A stretch of 64,000 bases of DNA from positions 32,675 to 96,674 of the forward strand of contig NZ_JPRD01000016.1 in the NCBI RefSeq assembly GCF_000817815.1, read 5' to 3'. The number at the start of each line of letters is the position of its first letter. The first letter of the stretch is position 1. Positions 42,379 through 52,105 of the stretch are shown one piece after another. The translations under genes were made by a program, and so were the position numbers. Source of the DNA: Vibrio owensii CAIM 1854 = LMG 25443 (lineage in GTDB: Bacteria > Pseudomonadota > Gammaproteobacteria > Enterobacterales > Vibrionaceae). The notes beneath the pieces are model-generated. The model had not been told where the DNA came from. It saw only the letters and a program-made list of their open reading frames with translations, and did not search any database.

Positions 42379-42867
42379 TTAGATCATCTGAATATTGATT
42401 TGGTTATTCAGTGGCTGGACGTTTTTTTGCAACACTTTGAGTTCTTCTATGATCGCATCCGTTAAGCGCTGCTCCGCTTTATGGCGATCTAAGTTTTGTT
42501 GCATACGCTCTTTCTTAGCAAGGTTCTGACGGTCTTCACCGCGCGCCATATCTTTCACAACATGATACAGCTCAGAAATCGCAGGGTATGTTTTATCAAA
42601 ATCAACACGGTCTTCACCCTGAACATAGTCCATGATGTTGTAAACACGGATACTGATTTCAGACAAATCACACTGACCTTGGATACCTGCCTGACATAAG
42701 GTATGCACGTTCTCAAAAATGTTGGCGTTACGTTTATCGATCGCCAATTTTTTGTGCTTCAGCTGCAATTCCTTTTGCTTTTTCAATTGAAGCAGAAGGT
42801 AACCTGCATAAGAAGCCAGCGCGATAATGATCACTGCACCTGCAATCGCTAATAAGGTTACGTTCAT
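42379..42867 (-). CDS. DUF2489 family membrane-anchored protein
   Basis: A 162-residue protein with one N-terminal membrane segment (about 4-26, TLLAIAGAVIIIALASYAGYLLL) and a charged, helical C-terminal part probably in the cytoplasm (KKQKELQLKHKKLAIDKRN next to the membrane). I place it in DUF2489; its function is not known. It follows yihI after 7 bp, so the two share a transcript. Confidence 0.82.
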   Translation of the reverse strand: MNVTLLAIAGAVIIIALASYAGYLLLQLKKQKELQLKHKKLAIDKRNANIFENVHTLCQAGIQGQCDLSEISIRVYNIMDYVQGEDRVDFDKTYPAISELYHVVKDMARGEDRQNLAKKERMQQNLDRHKAEQRLTDAIIEELKVLQKNVQPLNNQINIQMI

Positions 42868-42874
42868 GAGTTAC

Positions 42875-43411
42875 TTATCCTTTGTAATCGTCGAAGTTGA
42901 TGTCATCGAAGTCTGCTAGCAGGTCATCGTCGTTACGAGTACCTTTAGGAGCGGTAAAGTCTTCCTCTTCTTCCGGCTCAAGCAGACCCAGTTGGTCCAT
43001 CAGTTTTTCGATACGATCTAGCTTCTCATCTACGTATTTTTGTAGACCTGTGCCTAGGTTCTCACCCGCTTCAATGCGATCCAACAACACGTTCAATTGC
43101 GCATCGTTTTCTAGCATCTCTAGCTCTTGTGCAGCTGATAGACGACGCTCTTGCTTCGTTTGCTTCTTCACAGGCTCAACGATCAGAGGAATCTTCTTCT
43201 TACTACCCAAACGCGGATCGCGATTTTGTGCAGCAGATTGCTTCTTCTGTTCGTTTACTTCTGAGTTACGGTTACCGGTCTTCAAGCCTTTACGCTTTTT
43301 AGCGCGCTTGCGCAGACGGCCTTGAACGTCAGATTCTGTACGGTTACGAGTTACAACAAACTCAGGTGCGCCAGCGGCACCTGGCTTTCTAGATTTTTTA
43401 CTACGGCTCAT
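42875..43411 (-). CDS. yihI: Der GTPase-activating protein YihI
   Basis: Activates the GTPase Der, which acts in 50S ribosome assembly; 178 residues. A basic, disordered N-terminal half (RKRAKKRKGLKTGNRN) and an acidic C-terminal half (LEPEEEEDF ... DDINFDDYKG), with the conserved helical core (RRLSAAQELEMLENDAQLN) at about 90-110. The start overlaps the stop of the upstream methyltransferase gene as TAATG. Confidence 0.94.
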   Translation of the reverse strand: MSRSKKSRKPGAAGAPEFVVTRNRTESDVQGRLRKRAKKRKGLKTGNRNSEVNEQKKQSAAQNRDPRLGSKKKIPLIVEPVKKQTKQERRLSAAQELEMLENDAQLNVLLDRIEAGENLGTGLQKYVDEKLDRIEKLMDQLGLLEPEEEEDFTAPKGTRNDDDLLADFDDINFDDYKG

Positions 43412-44049
43412 TACTGGGCTTTCCTCAGTAAAATTACATCATTACCAATAAATTCGAGTTCGAGCTTATCCCGCTCAGCTAGGAACTGGAACGTTTCACG
43501 GCTAAAGAACACCACATGAGTTGGATCGTTCTTGTAGTGCCATGATTGAAAGGCTTCAACATCGATGACCATTTTCGTCATCAGGCCTATCCAGCCACCT
43601 GGCTTAACTAAATTCAACCATTGCTTCCACACCATATCAGGGTGGTAGAGGTGTTCGATCACCTCTGTTGCTGTCATGAAGTCATACTGCCTTTCTAGCA
43701 CCGATGTATCAGGGTGATAGTAAAGATCATACAACGCCATGTTGTGCCCCGCCTCTTCTAACATTAATGAAAGCGTTGGGCCTGGACCACAACCAAAGTC
43801 GATTCCGTTCGATTGTGGTGAAATTCGCTCTGCGATTGGGTCAGCAATTCGCGACAAAAAATGTCGATATCCCATATCTTCGGGATTGTTCTCATGCAGA
43901 TCATAGTGAGCTTTTTCAGTTTCCGCATCCAAACGTTGGTCTGGATTGACGAATACCAAACTGCACTGCTCACACTGAAGATACTCGCGTCGCTTGTCTT
44001 CAAAAAATTGGTGAGTGCGCTGATTCTGGCATAAAGGACAGGTGTGCAT
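43411..44049 (-). CDS. Class I SAM-dependent methyltransferase with N-terminal zinc ribbon
   Basis: A 212-residue cytoplasmic protein. It begins with a four-Cys zinc ribbon (CPLC near residue 4, CEQC near 29), followed by a methyltransferase domain with motif I GIDFGCGPGPTLSLM near 96-110. The target is unknown. GAGGAA 6 nt before this ATG fixes the start; an 83-codon in-frame extension upstream runs through the CsrB RNA gene and is not coding. Coupled to yihI by TAATG. Confidence 0.85.
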   Translation of the reverse strand: MHTCPLCQNQRTHQFFEDKRREYLQCEQCSLVFVNPDQRLDAETEKAHYDLHENNPEDMGYRHFLSRIADPIAERISPQSNGIDFGCGPGPTLSLMLEEAGHNMALYDLYYHPDTSVLERQYDFMTATEVIEHLYHPDMVWKQWLNLVKPGGWIGLMTKMVIDVEAFQSWHYKNDPTHVVFFSRETFQFLAERDKLELEFIGNDVILLRKAQ

Positions 44050-44164
44050 GCTGACTTCCTCAAACAGGGATGCGAAACATACCAGAAAGTGGACACAGAT
44101 TGGAGTGTTGTTGGATACTTTTTCAGCAGTTTTTGTTAAAAAACTTTGATTGGCAAAAATGAAT

Positions 44165-44521
44165 ATAAAAAAAGCGACAGTGAGACTGTCGCTTTCTGAA
44201 TGCCACCAATAAGTGGCGAAACTGTGTTGCACACATCTGGTGCACCAAGAATCCTTTTGTTTTTCGAGCTTTCCCTGCCAAAAAGTGTTGTTCTTCATCG
44301 TCCTGATGAGTTTTGGCTATCCTTTCACTTCCTGTTGACTGAGCTACTTCCTGAAGCCTGATCCGTTCCGCTGTCTTAACCGTTAGACTAGATGACCATC
44401 CATATCTGATAGGCTCCTTGCCTATCTAAGTCCCTTTTCCGACTACCAAACGTCCTTCGTTTGCGTCCTTGGAGACCTTATATCCATGGTCTAAATTCCT
44501 GTGATTCACTCCTTGTGAACA
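44165..44521 (-). ncRNA. csrB: CsrB-family regulatory RNA (CsrA sponge)
   Basis: About 357 nt of non-coding RNA on the minus strand. It holds about 17 GGA triplets, many as AGGA or CAGGA in likely hairpin loops (CACAAGGAGTG, CACAGGAATT, CAAGGACG, CAGGACGA), three times the chance number. This is the hallmark of CsrB/RsmZ RNAs, which titrate CsrA. It ends in a strong terminator (AAAGCGACAGT / ACTGTCGCTTT then T-run). A sigma-70-like promoter lies just upstream: TTGTTG, 16 nt, TAAAGT (44555-44528). Vibrios have several csr RNA genes under VarA control. The exact 5' end is inferred. Confidence 0.85.
44167..44195 (-). terminator. Terminator of csrB
   Basis: An 11-bp perfect stem with a 3-nt loop, followed by seven T on the minus strand. 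Confidence 0.9.
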
Positions 44522-44653
44522 GCTTCTACTTTACGGATTGGATAAAAACCAACAAGTCATTGAAAGAAATTATTGATAGGATTTTTTCTCCAAAAATAAT
44601 TAACTATTTTTATCAATAACTTAAAAACAAAGGGAGAGATAGTATCGACCAAG

Positions 44654-44671
44654 TATGGCAAATGTCTCACA
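44654..44671 (-). promoter_or_regulatory. Possible VarA (GacA/UvrY) half-site upstream of csrB
   Basis: The minus strand reads TGTGAGACATTTGCCATA. The left half matches the GacA/UvrY element TGTGAGA (variant of TGTAAG-N6-CTTACA), the right half is poor. Centred about 141 bp before the predicted start, in the range where such elements lie. Confidence 0.3.
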
Positions 44672-44711
44672 AAGCACCGAGCTAACTATCTCTTCATACC
44701 CAAAAACCATG

Positions 44712-44727
44712 TGTGATTGATATCACT
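44712..44727. promoter_or_regulatory. CRP-like site upstream of csrB
   Basis: TGTGATTGATATCACT matches nine of ten bases of the CRP core TGTGA-N6-TCACA. It lies between the cytochrome c4 terminator and csrB, about 198 bp before the predicted csrB start, and no other promoter is nearby on either strand. Confidence 0.55.
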
Positions 44728-44775
44728 AATAAATAGGTATTAAGAAAATAAGACCGTGATTAATTAAGGTCACTA

Positions 44776-44808
44776 ACAAAAATGCCCCAGCGAAAACGCT
44801 AGGGCATA
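44776..44808 (-). terminator. Rho-independent terminator after cytochrome c4
   Basis: On the minus strand ATGCCCTAGCG, loop TTTT, CGCTGGGGCAT, then TTTTGTT. Confidence 0.88.
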
Positions 44809-44840
44809 TTTGTGTAACTGTGCTCGAACTTTGTAGGGGT

Positions 44841-45458
44841 TTAGTGCAGACCGCCAACGTATTTCGACAGAACTTCGATGTCTTCGTCTGTCATTTTCTT
44901 CGCGATGTCACGCATCATGGCATTCATGTCGTTACCACGGTTACCATCACGGAACTTTTCTAGCTGAGCTTTGATGTAGTCAGAGTGCTGACCAGAAATT
45001 TTAGGGAAACCTGAAAGCTCAGTGCCGTTACCACGAGGGCCGTGACATGCGATACATGCGGTTAGACCGCGCTCTGCATCACCAGCGGTGTACAATACTT
45101 TACCTTTCTCAACAACGTCTTCTGGTGTTGAGCTCTCTGAGATAGGTAGAGAGGCGTAGTATGCAGATAGATCAGCGATGTCTTCATCGCTCAGTGGCAT
45201 TGCCATACCACTCATTACAGGGTCGTAACGACCTTGTTTACCACCACTAGTCATACCTAGTTTTAGATCTTTTAACTGCTTCTCAAGATACTTAGCGTGT
45301 TGGCCTGCAAGTTTCGGGTACATTGCGATTGCACTGTTACCGTCCGCTCCGTGACAGGCGACACAAGTTTGTGATTTTGCTTTACCAGCTTCAATATTAC
45401 CTTGGGCCCATACTGAGCAACTGGCTAAAAGACTCAAAATTAGCGCTAATTTCTTCAT
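44841..45458 (-). CDS. cc4: Cytochrome c4 (diheme)
   Basis: A periplasmic diheme electron carrier of 205 residues that feeds terminal oxidases. Signal peptide of about 19 residues (MKKLALILSLLASCSVWAQG). Two heme-binding motifs at 32-36 (CVACH) and 135-139 (CIACH), each in a class I cytochrome c domain with downstream Met ligands (MAMPLS, MNAMM). Next to polA/engB as in other vibrios. Divergent from engB. Confidence 0.95.
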   Translation of the reverse strand: MKKLALILSLLASCSVWAQGNIEAGKAKSQTCVACHGADGNSAIAMYPKLAGQHAKYLEKQLKDLKLGMTSGGKQGRYDPVMSGMAMPLSDEDIADLSAYYASLPISESSTPEDVVEKGKVLYTAGDAERGLTACIACHGPRGNGTELSGFPKISGQHSDYIKAQLEKFRDGNRGNDMNAMMRDIAKKMTDEDIEVLSKYVGGLH

Positions 45459-45617
45459 GACATTCCATTATAATTATCAAGCTTCCAGTACCACGGAATG
45501 TGAACATACCGCGTACACTCATGGTACAATAGGCGACCTTATGCCGAGCACGGTTATTTTACACAATTTCACAAAAAAGTAATCAATCGACTACACAAAG
45601 TCGAGATGGAGTTAACA

Positions 45618-46277
45618 GTGAGCGTAAAAATTCATTACCAAAACACGCATTTCATCACCAGCGCACCCGATATTCGTCACTTACCTGAGGACGAAGGTGT
45701 CGAAATTGCGTTTGCAGGACGCTCAAACGCTGGTAAATCGAGTGCACTTAACCGTCTTACTAACCAAAAAAGCTTAGCGAAGACATCAAAGACCCCAGGT
45801 CGCACTCAGTTGATCAACCTTTTCAAAGTGGAAGAAGGTTGTCACATTGTCGATTTGCCAGGATATGGCTTCGCTCAAGTACCGATTGAGATGAAGAACA
45901 AATGGCAAAAATCATTAGGTGAATACCTACAGAAACGCGAGTGCCTAAAAGGCTTGGTGGTTCTGATGGATATCCGTCACCCAATGAAAGATCTCGACCA
46001 ACAAATGATTTTCTGGGCGATCGACAGCCGCATCCCTGTTCAAGTTCTTCTGACTAAAGCAGACAAACTGAAAAGCGGTGCTCGCAAACAAACGCTACTG
46101 AAAATCCGCAAACAAGTAGAAACTTTTGGTGGTGACGTATCGGTTGATGTGTTCTCTTCACTAAAAGGTCTAGGCGTAGATCAGCTACGTGCCAAACTCG
46201 ACACGTGGTTTGCACCAGCATTTGCGCACTTGCTTGAAGAAGACGAGCAAGACGCTCACGAGAGCGGCGAAGAATAA
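45618..46277 (+). CDS. engB: Ribosome biogenesis GTPase EngB (YihA/YsxC)
   Basis: Essential GTPase for 50S subunit assembly, 219 residues. G1 is GRSNAGKS at 34-41, G3 DLPGYGFA near 81-88, and G4 TKADK near 148-152. I chose the GTG at 45618 because GGAG lies 6 nt before it; an ATG four codons earlier is in frame but the GGAG is inside it. The last 20 residues form an acidic tail ([13 protein letters not shown]). Confidence 0.95.
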   Translation: MSVKIHYQNTHFITSAPDIRHLPEDEGVEIAFAGRSNAGKSSALNRLTNQKSLAKTSKTPGRTQLINLFKVEEGCHIVDLPGYGFAQVPIEMKNKWQKSLGEYLQKRECLKGLVVLMDIRHPMKDLDQQMIFWAIDSRIPVQVLLTKADKLKSGARKQTLLKIRKQVETFGGDVSVDVFSSLKGLGVDQLRAKLDTWFAPAFAHLLEEDEQDAHESGEE

Positions 46278-46306
46278 TTAACAAAATTTGTTAAATTTTT
46301 TCGACA

Positions 46307-46335
46307 CAGCCCTACCTTTTGGTGGGGCTTTTGTT
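46307..46335 (+). terminator. Rho-independent terminator after engB
   Basis: AGCCCTACC with GGTGGGGCT around TTTT, then TTTGTTT. Confidence 0.82.
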
Positions 46336-46365
46336 TATCCGTCACCCAAAACCGTGAATTTCAGG

Positions 46366-46430
46366 CAATAAAAATCCCCACCTTCCTGGCAGGGATAACG
46401 GGAGAGAAAAATTGGTAATTATTGTTATGT
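46366..46430 (-). ncRNA. Candidate small RNA between spf and engB
   Basis: A clear terminator on the minus strand (ATCCCTGCC, loop AGGAA, GGTGGGGAT, then TTTTATT, 46366-46397) closes a transcript to which no gene belongs. Just upstream is a pyrimidine-rich stretch (TTTTTCTCTCCC). Vibrionaceae are known to carry a second small RNA (VSsrna24) close to Spot 42; this is a good candidate, but I cannot confirm homology. The 5' end is a guess. Between here and spf (46431-46751) I see only AT-rich DNA without an open frame. Confidence 0.4.
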
Positions 46431-46751
46431 GGCGAAGCATTACTGAACTGAGATTCGATTTCAATAGGTTAAAAAGCAATCTTATTTCCTGCCCACCGAC
46501 AAACCGTTCCTTCCAAACCTATCAATAGCTTTAATATTCAGACAGTTAAGTTAAACAAAGCATCAAAAAGACGTAACTTAGTTTCTTTCAAGAAAAAATA
46601 ATAGTGTGACTGGCGTAAATTTACAGCATGAATAACGCAATAAATTTGAAGGAAAAATCGAGATTTTGCAGTGACTTAGAGATGTCAAAAGAGAAGATTT
46701 TTGAAGACTTAGTTTAACTTACTGTTCCAAAAGAAAAATTTTCTTTCGCCC

Positions 46752-46859
46752 AATAAAAAACGCCCCAGTCAAAAACTGACTGGGGCGGCTGAATCAGCCT
46801 AATCCAATAACGTGAAACAAAAGGTCTGAAAGATAGAACATCTTACCTCTGTACCCTAC
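46752..46859 (-). ncRNA. spf: Spot 42 RNA
   Basis: A 108-nt Hfq-dependent RNA that represses secondary carbon metabolism genes. The 5' end GTAGGGTACAGAGGTAAGA, the unpaired TTCTATCTTTCAGACC, and the terminator GCCCCAGTCA / TGACTGGGGC followed by TTTTTT are almost identical to E. coli Spot 42. It lies downstream of polA and convergent to engB, its known position. In E. coli it is repressed by cAMP-CRP. Confidence 0.96.
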
Positions 46860-46866
46860 GAGAGAT

Positions 46867-46894
46867 AATGTACAACAATTGGTCAGATTTGCAA
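46867..46894 (-). promoter_or_regulatory. Predicted sigma-70 promoter of spf
   Basis: On the minus strand TTGCAA, 16 nt, TACATT, with the known Spot 42 first base 8 nt after the -10 box. Confidence 0.6.
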
Positions 46895-46972
46895 AGAACT
46901 TTTGTAGTTTTTTTTCATGAAAGTTTTATTAAGCAACATTAAATCTAAGATGTGATTTGCTTTTTTAATGAC

Positions 46973-47002
46973 ACAAAAAAGCCAGCGTTTGTGCGCTGGC
47001 TC
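46973..47002 (-). terminator. Rho-independent terminator after polA
   Basis: On the minus strand AGCCAGCG, loop CACAAA, CGCTGGCT, then TTTTTGTG. Confidence 0.85.
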
Positions 47003-47034
47003 ATACTAAATAGGCTAAATTGACTTAAAAATGA

Positions 47035-49827
47035 CTAGTGTGCTTGATCCCAGTTGTCACCATGACCCGCTTCCGCCACTAGAGGCACTTTCAGTTCTGC
47101 TGCAGATTCCATCAAATTCTGTACTTTACTTTCAATTTCGGACAAAGACGACTCTTCAACTTCAAACACCAGTTCATCGTGTACTTGCATCAGAAGTTTC
47201 ACTCGACCGTTGCCTTCTTCTTGAATCCACTGATCAACCAGTAACATCGCCTTCTTGATAATGTCCGCTGCGGTGCCTTGCATCGGTGCGTTGATCGCTG
47301 CACGTTCTGCCGCTTTACGACGCATCCCGTTACGAGATTGAATTTCAGGAAGGTGCAAGCGACGACCAAAGATGGTCTCGACGAAGCCTTGCTCTGAAGC
47401 CGCACTGCGCGTGTCTTCCATGTACTGCATCACGCCTGGGTAGCGCTCGAAGTACTTGTCCATGTAGGCTTGTGCTTCACCACGAGGAATACCCAGTTGC
47501 TTCGCCAAACCAAACGCACTCATGCCGTAGATTAGACCGAAGTTAACCGCTTTCGCACGGCGACGTTGCTCACTTGAAACGTCTTCAATAGAAACGCCCA
47601 TGATTTCTGCTGCGGTTGCCGCGTGGATATCTTTGCCATCACGGAACGCATCAAGCAGCGCTTGGTCACCTGATAGGTGCGCCATAATACGTAATTCAAT
47701 CTGAGAGTAGTCGACTGCCAGAATCTTATAACCCGTAGGGGCAACGAATGCCTGACGAATACGACGACCTTCTTCATTACGAATTGGGATGTTCTGCAAG
47801 TTAGGATCGGTTGAAGATAGACGACCCGTTGCAGTCACCGCTTGGTGGTAAGAAGTATGCACACGACCCGTTGATGGGTTGATCATCTTCGGTAGTTTGT
47901 CGGTGTACGTTGATTTTAGCTTCGCCAGACCACGGTATTCCAAAATCAGTTTTGGTAGTGGGTAATCCAGAGCCAGCTCTTGCAGCACTTCTTCATTAGT
48001 CGAAGGTGTGCCTGATGGCGTCTTCTTGATAACTGGTAGACCCATTTTTTCAAACAGAAGTGCTTGCAGCTGCTTCGGTGAGTTCATATTGAACTCTTGT
48101 TCTGCAATCTCATAGGCTTTCTGCTCAAGCTCGTCCAGACGTGCAGCAATTTCTACAGATTGCGCGCTAAGCTTCATGTCATCAATCAATACACCAGTAC
48201 GTTCAATGCGAGACAGCACAGGCACGAGAGGCATTTCGATTTCTTCGTATACGGTTTTTAGCTTTTCATCTTGCTCGATGTTAGCAAACAAACGGTTATG
48301 TAGACGAAGTGTCACGTCTGCATCTTCTGCAGCATATGGTGAAGCTTCATCCAGATCGATTTGGTTGAAGGTCAGTTGGTTTTTACCTTTACCTGCGATT
48401 TGCTCGAATGAAATGCAGCTGTGCTGTAGGAAGCGCAGTGCCAAGCTATCCATATCGTGCTTGCCGCCTACACTGTTGTAGACGTAAGACGCTAACATGG
48501 TGTCGTGCTTGATGCCTTTCATCTCGATACCGTAGCGAGCCAGCACAGACGCATCGTATTTTAGGTTTTGACCGACTTTAGCCTGAGCATCATCTTCAAG
48601 AATCGGTTTAAGCTGTTCTAGCACCCAATCACGATCCAGCTGCTGAGGCGCATCTAGGTAGTCATGAGCCACTGGTACATAAGCCGCAATGCCTTCATCA
48701 GTTGCAAATGACAAACCAACCAAGTTTGCCACCATGTAATCTAGGCTGTCAGTTTCGGTATCAAACGCAAATAATTCAGATGCTTTTAGTTTGTCTAACC
48801 AAGCATTAAATGAAGCTTCATCTAGGATGGTTTCGTATTGGCTACGGTCGATTTTTACTGCTGAGGTGTCCATATCTGCTTTAGATGAAGCAGAACCTCC
48901 ACGCGCTGCGCCGGTTGATTCATCCGCTTCAACTACACCTGTACCGCCTTCTAATAGCTCATTCAACCAAGACTTGAACGTCAACTGACCGTACAGTTTG
49001 ATCAGTTCATCTGTGCTTGGTTCTGCTTTTAGCAATGATTCTGGCGTCTCTTCCAGTTCCACATCCAGCTTGATGGTGGCAAGCTCGTAAGACAGCATTG
49101 CGTTGTCTTTGTTATCGACTAGCTTCTTAGCCATGGTTTTTGAACCACGGAAGCCAAGCGCAGCGATATCGTCGAGGTTTTCATACAGCTTTGTCAGGCC
49201 GCCAATACCTTGTAGCAAAGCAGTTGCCGTTTTATCACCCACACCCGGAACGCCAGGAATGTTATCGACTTTATCGCCCATCAACGCTAGGTAGTCGATG
49301 ATCAATTCTGGTGGGATACCAAACTTCTCAACCACACCTTCACGATCCATCACGACGTTGGTCATGGTGTTGATCAACGTAACGTTATCATCCACCAACT
49401 GCGCCATATCTTTATCGCCAGTACTGATCAAAACAGGCATGCCTTGTTGCGATGCTTGATAAGCCAGAGTACCAATCACGTCATCGGCTTCTACGCCTGG
49501 AATACAGATCAATGGCAGACCCATCGCACGAATAACGTTATGCAGAGGTTCAATCTGGCAACGAAGATCGTCCGGCATTGGTGGACGATTCGCTTTGTAT
49601 TCCGGGTACATATCGTCACGGAAGGTTTTACCCTTCGCATCGAAAACCACTGCGATACGATCGGAAGCAAACTGACGCATCATGCTGCGTAACATGTTCA
49701 CTACACCGTAAACTGCGTTAGTTGGAATTTCACCGTTACTCATCGTGCCTGGGTAAGCGTGAAAAGCGCGATATAGGTAAGAAGAGCCGTCGATCAGAAT
49801 CAACGGATTTTCAGGAATACTTGCCAT
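47035..49827 (-). CDS. polA: DNA polymerase I
   Basis: Repair and Okazaki-fragment polymerase of 930 residues. It contains the 5'-3' exonuclease domain (about 1-290), the 3'-5' proofreading domain (about 325-515) with the first catalytic motif FDTETDS intact, and the polymerase domain (about 520-930) with motif [16 protein letters not shown] and motif [12 protein letters not shown]. Upstream lies a cluster of DnaA boxes. Followed by spf on the same strand. Confidence 0.98.
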   Translation of the reverse strand: MASIPENPLILIDGSSYLYRAFHAYPGTMSNGEIPTNAVYGVVNMLRSMMRQFASDRIAVVFDAKGKTFRDDMYPEYKANRPPMPDDLRCQIEPLHNVIRAMGLPLICIPGVEADDVIGTLAYQASQQGMPVLISTGDKDMAQLVDDNVTLINTMTNVVMDREGVVEKFGIPPELIIDYLALMGDKVDNIPGVPGVGDKTATALLQGIGGLTKLYENLDDIAALGFRGSKTMAKKLVDNKDNAMLSYELATIKLDVELEETPESLLKAEPSTDELIKLYGQLTFKSWLNELLEGGTGVVEADESTGAARGGSASSKADMDTSAVKIDRSQYETILDEASFNAWLDKLKASELFAFDTETDSLDYMVANLVGLSFATDEGIAAYVPVAHDYLDAPQQLDRDWVLEQLKPILEDDAQAKVGQNLKYDASVLARYGIEMKGIKHDTMLASYVYNSVGGKHDMDSLALRFLQHSCISFEQIAGKGKNQLTFNQIDLDEASPYAAEDADVTLRLHNRLFANIEQDEKLKTVYEEIEMPLVPVLSRIERTGVLIDDMKLSAQSVEIAARLDELEQKAYEIAEQEFNMNSPKQLQALLFEKMGLPVIKKTPSGTPSTNEEVLQELALDYPLPKLILEYRGLAKLKSTYTDKLPKMINPSTGRVHTSYHQAVTATGRLSSTDPNLQNIPIRNEEGRRIRQAFVAPTGYKILAVDYSQIELRIMAHLSGDQALLDAFRDGKDIHAATAAEIMGVSIEDVSSEQRRRAKAVNFGLIYGMSAFGLAKQLGIPRGEAQAYMDKYFERYPGVMQYMEDTRSAASEQGFVETIFGRRLHLPEIQSRNGMRRKAAERAAINAPMQGTAADIIKKAMLLVDQWIQEEGNGRVKLLMQVHDELVFEVEESSLSEIESKVQNLMESAAELKVPLVAEAGHGDNWDQAH

Positions 49828-49934
49828 AATTGTCTGTATCCAAATCAGTACTTAATAGATCTGCTTAGAATGCCATGACTGCTGATCCGAATCTATCTTG
49901 TTCGCTCGATCGAGGTCGCGGAAATTTTCCGATG

Positions 49935-50002
49935 TTATTCACGAAATTTGCACCTTCTTGTGGATAACTCTGTTTATAGAAATTATCCACTGGTTATCCA
50001 AC
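49935..50002. promoter_or_regulatory. Cluster of four DnaA-box-like sequences upstream of polA
   Basis: Against the consensus TTATNCACA: TTATTCACG (49935-49943, 8 of 9), TGTGGATAA (49959-49967, perfect on the other strand), TTATCCACT (49983-49991, 8 of 9) and TTATCCAAC (49994-50002, 7 of 9). The first three start 24 bp apart. A further TGTGGAAAA lies at 50101. They are about 110-175 bp before the polA start. Confidence 0.55.
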
Positions 50003-50146
50003 GGAAATGAAACCTTCAAACCACAACCATAAGATACTGTTATTAAAGAAAATAAATACCAACAGGTGAGAAGATCAACGATCCTAAAATGATCATGACA
50101 TGTGGAAAAGTTGCCAAGAGAGGCGTCAATTAGAAATCTCAGAAAA

Positions 50147-50381
50147 GAAAAAAGCGACCCAATTGGGTCGCCTAGCAGAAGTGGTGAAGCTATTTCCATT
50201 TGTATGGCAGCTTTACCAAGAAGCTATAAATTACACTGGAAGCAATGTGAGCAATGTCGTGTCAAAAAGAATTCGTGCAAGTTCTGGGGAAAATGTTTCA
50301 TTACCTTCTCAACACTCAGTTAATAAACCGCAGTTAATTAGCAATTCAACGTCCTTGTGAACTTTCTTCATTCCCTAAGAC
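50147..50381 (-). ncRNA. ryhB: RyhB iron-responsive RNA (long Vibrio type)
   Basis: About 235 nt, much longer than E. coli RyhB, as known for vibrios. The seed region CACGACATTGCTCACATTGC followed by TTCCAGT is identical to the E. coli RyhB core (minus strand, about 50267-50237). It ends in the terminator GCGACCC AATT GGGTCGC plus T-run (50154-50171). Upstream lie a promoter and Fur box. RyhB represses mRNAs of iron-using proteins when iron is scarce. The 5' end is inferred from the promoter. Confidence 0.93.
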
Positions 50382-50387
50382 AGGTTT

Positions 50388-50416
50388 AATAATAATGATT
50401 CTCATTTGACAGTCAA
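50388..50416 (-). promoter_or_regulatory. ryhB promoter with overlapping Fur box
   Basis: On the minus strand TTGACT (50416-50411), 17 nt, ATTATT (50393-50388). The 19-bp plus-strand sequence AATAATGATTCTCATTTGA (50391-50409) matches 13 of 19 positions of the Fur consensus and covers the spacer, so iron-bound Fur would block RNA polymerase. Confidence 0.85.
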
Positions 50417-50447
50417 CACCTAAATGAGAAAAAATCTCATTTATTTT

Positions 50448-50882
50448 TTATAGTGCCTTAATGAAGTGCACACGAGACTCACGTAGGTTCGGTTTTTCTT
50501 CAAACTTTTCAATGATGTATTCATTTCTTAGCAACAAGCGAAGCATGGCTGGAAATTGGTTACGAGATTTCACTTTTAACGTTTTGTAGCCTTGCTCAGC
50601 GACCCAATCTTCTTGTGCTTCCAATAACATCTGCGCCACACCCTCATTACGCGCTTCTGGGGCCACGCCACCAAACCAGCTGTAGAAGGTGTAATCATCT
50701 AATTCGTAGCCAATTTTAAAACCAAGGATCGCCCCAGCTTTCTCAGCCACTAAGATTAGGCTCTTATTCTCTCCAAGGCGCTCAGCCATGGATTCAACCG
50801 TCTCACCACGTGCAAACTCAGTAACACGAGCCACCACTTGGATCGCTTCTTCCAGCGTGCCTTCACGAATCAGCATTGTCAT
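50448..50882 (-). CDS. GNAT family N-acetyltransferase
   Basis: A 144-residue cytoplasmic acetyltransferase. The acetyl-CoA loop region is seen as GGVAPEARNEGVAQMLL near 70-86. Substrate unknown. GGAG lies 9 nt before the first ATG; another ATG two codons on is possible. It lies between hemB and ryhB on the same strand, and there is a large inverted repeat in its leader. Confidence 0.85.
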   Translation of the reverse strand: MTMLIREGTLEEAIQVVARVTEFARGETVESMAERLGENKSLILVAEKAGAILGFKIGYELDDYTFYSWFGGVAPEARNEGVAQMLLEAQEDWVAEQGYKTLKVKSRNQFPAMLRLLLRNEYIIEKFEEKPNLRESRVHFIKAL

Positions 50883-50902
50883 TGTCTTACTCTCCAGAAA
50901 TA

Positions 50903-50961
50903 AATATACCCAAGTAACTTCAAGCCGTGTGTATTCCGTCTTGAGGTTACTTGGGTATATT
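50903..50961. repeat. 22-bp inverted repeat (long hairpin) before the GNAT gene
   Basis: Arms 50903-50924 and 50940-50961 are complementary except one T/G position; core ATACCCAAGTAAC and GTTACTTGGGTAT, loop of 15 nt. The hairpin at 26925 has a related arm (ATACCCAAG). This looks like a dispersed vibrio intergenic element. Confidence 0.65.
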
Positions 50962-50962
50962 C

Positions 50963-50985
50963 AGACCGACAACAATTGTCGGTCT
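50963..50985. terminator. Hairpin after hemB
   Basis: AGACCGACAA and TTGTCGGTCT around CAA, 10 bp. A T-rich run follows only on the plus strand, so as a hemB terminator (minus strand) it is imperfect; it may instead protect the hemB 3' end. Confidence 0.5.
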
Positions 50986-51007
50986 GGTTTTTCTCATTGA
51001 GCGATAA

Positions 51008-52105
<1,098 letters not shown>

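Noticed and set aside
44050..44298. In-frame 83-codon N-terminal extension of the zinc-ribbon methyltransferase
   Set aside because: It runs through the csrB terminator and RNA, has odd composition, and a strong ribosome site precedes the internal ATG at 44049.
49939..50360. Open frames of 73-86 codons on both strands upstream of polA
   Set aside because: They overlap the RyhB gene, its terminator and the DnaA boxes; no ribosome sites and no protein-like composition.
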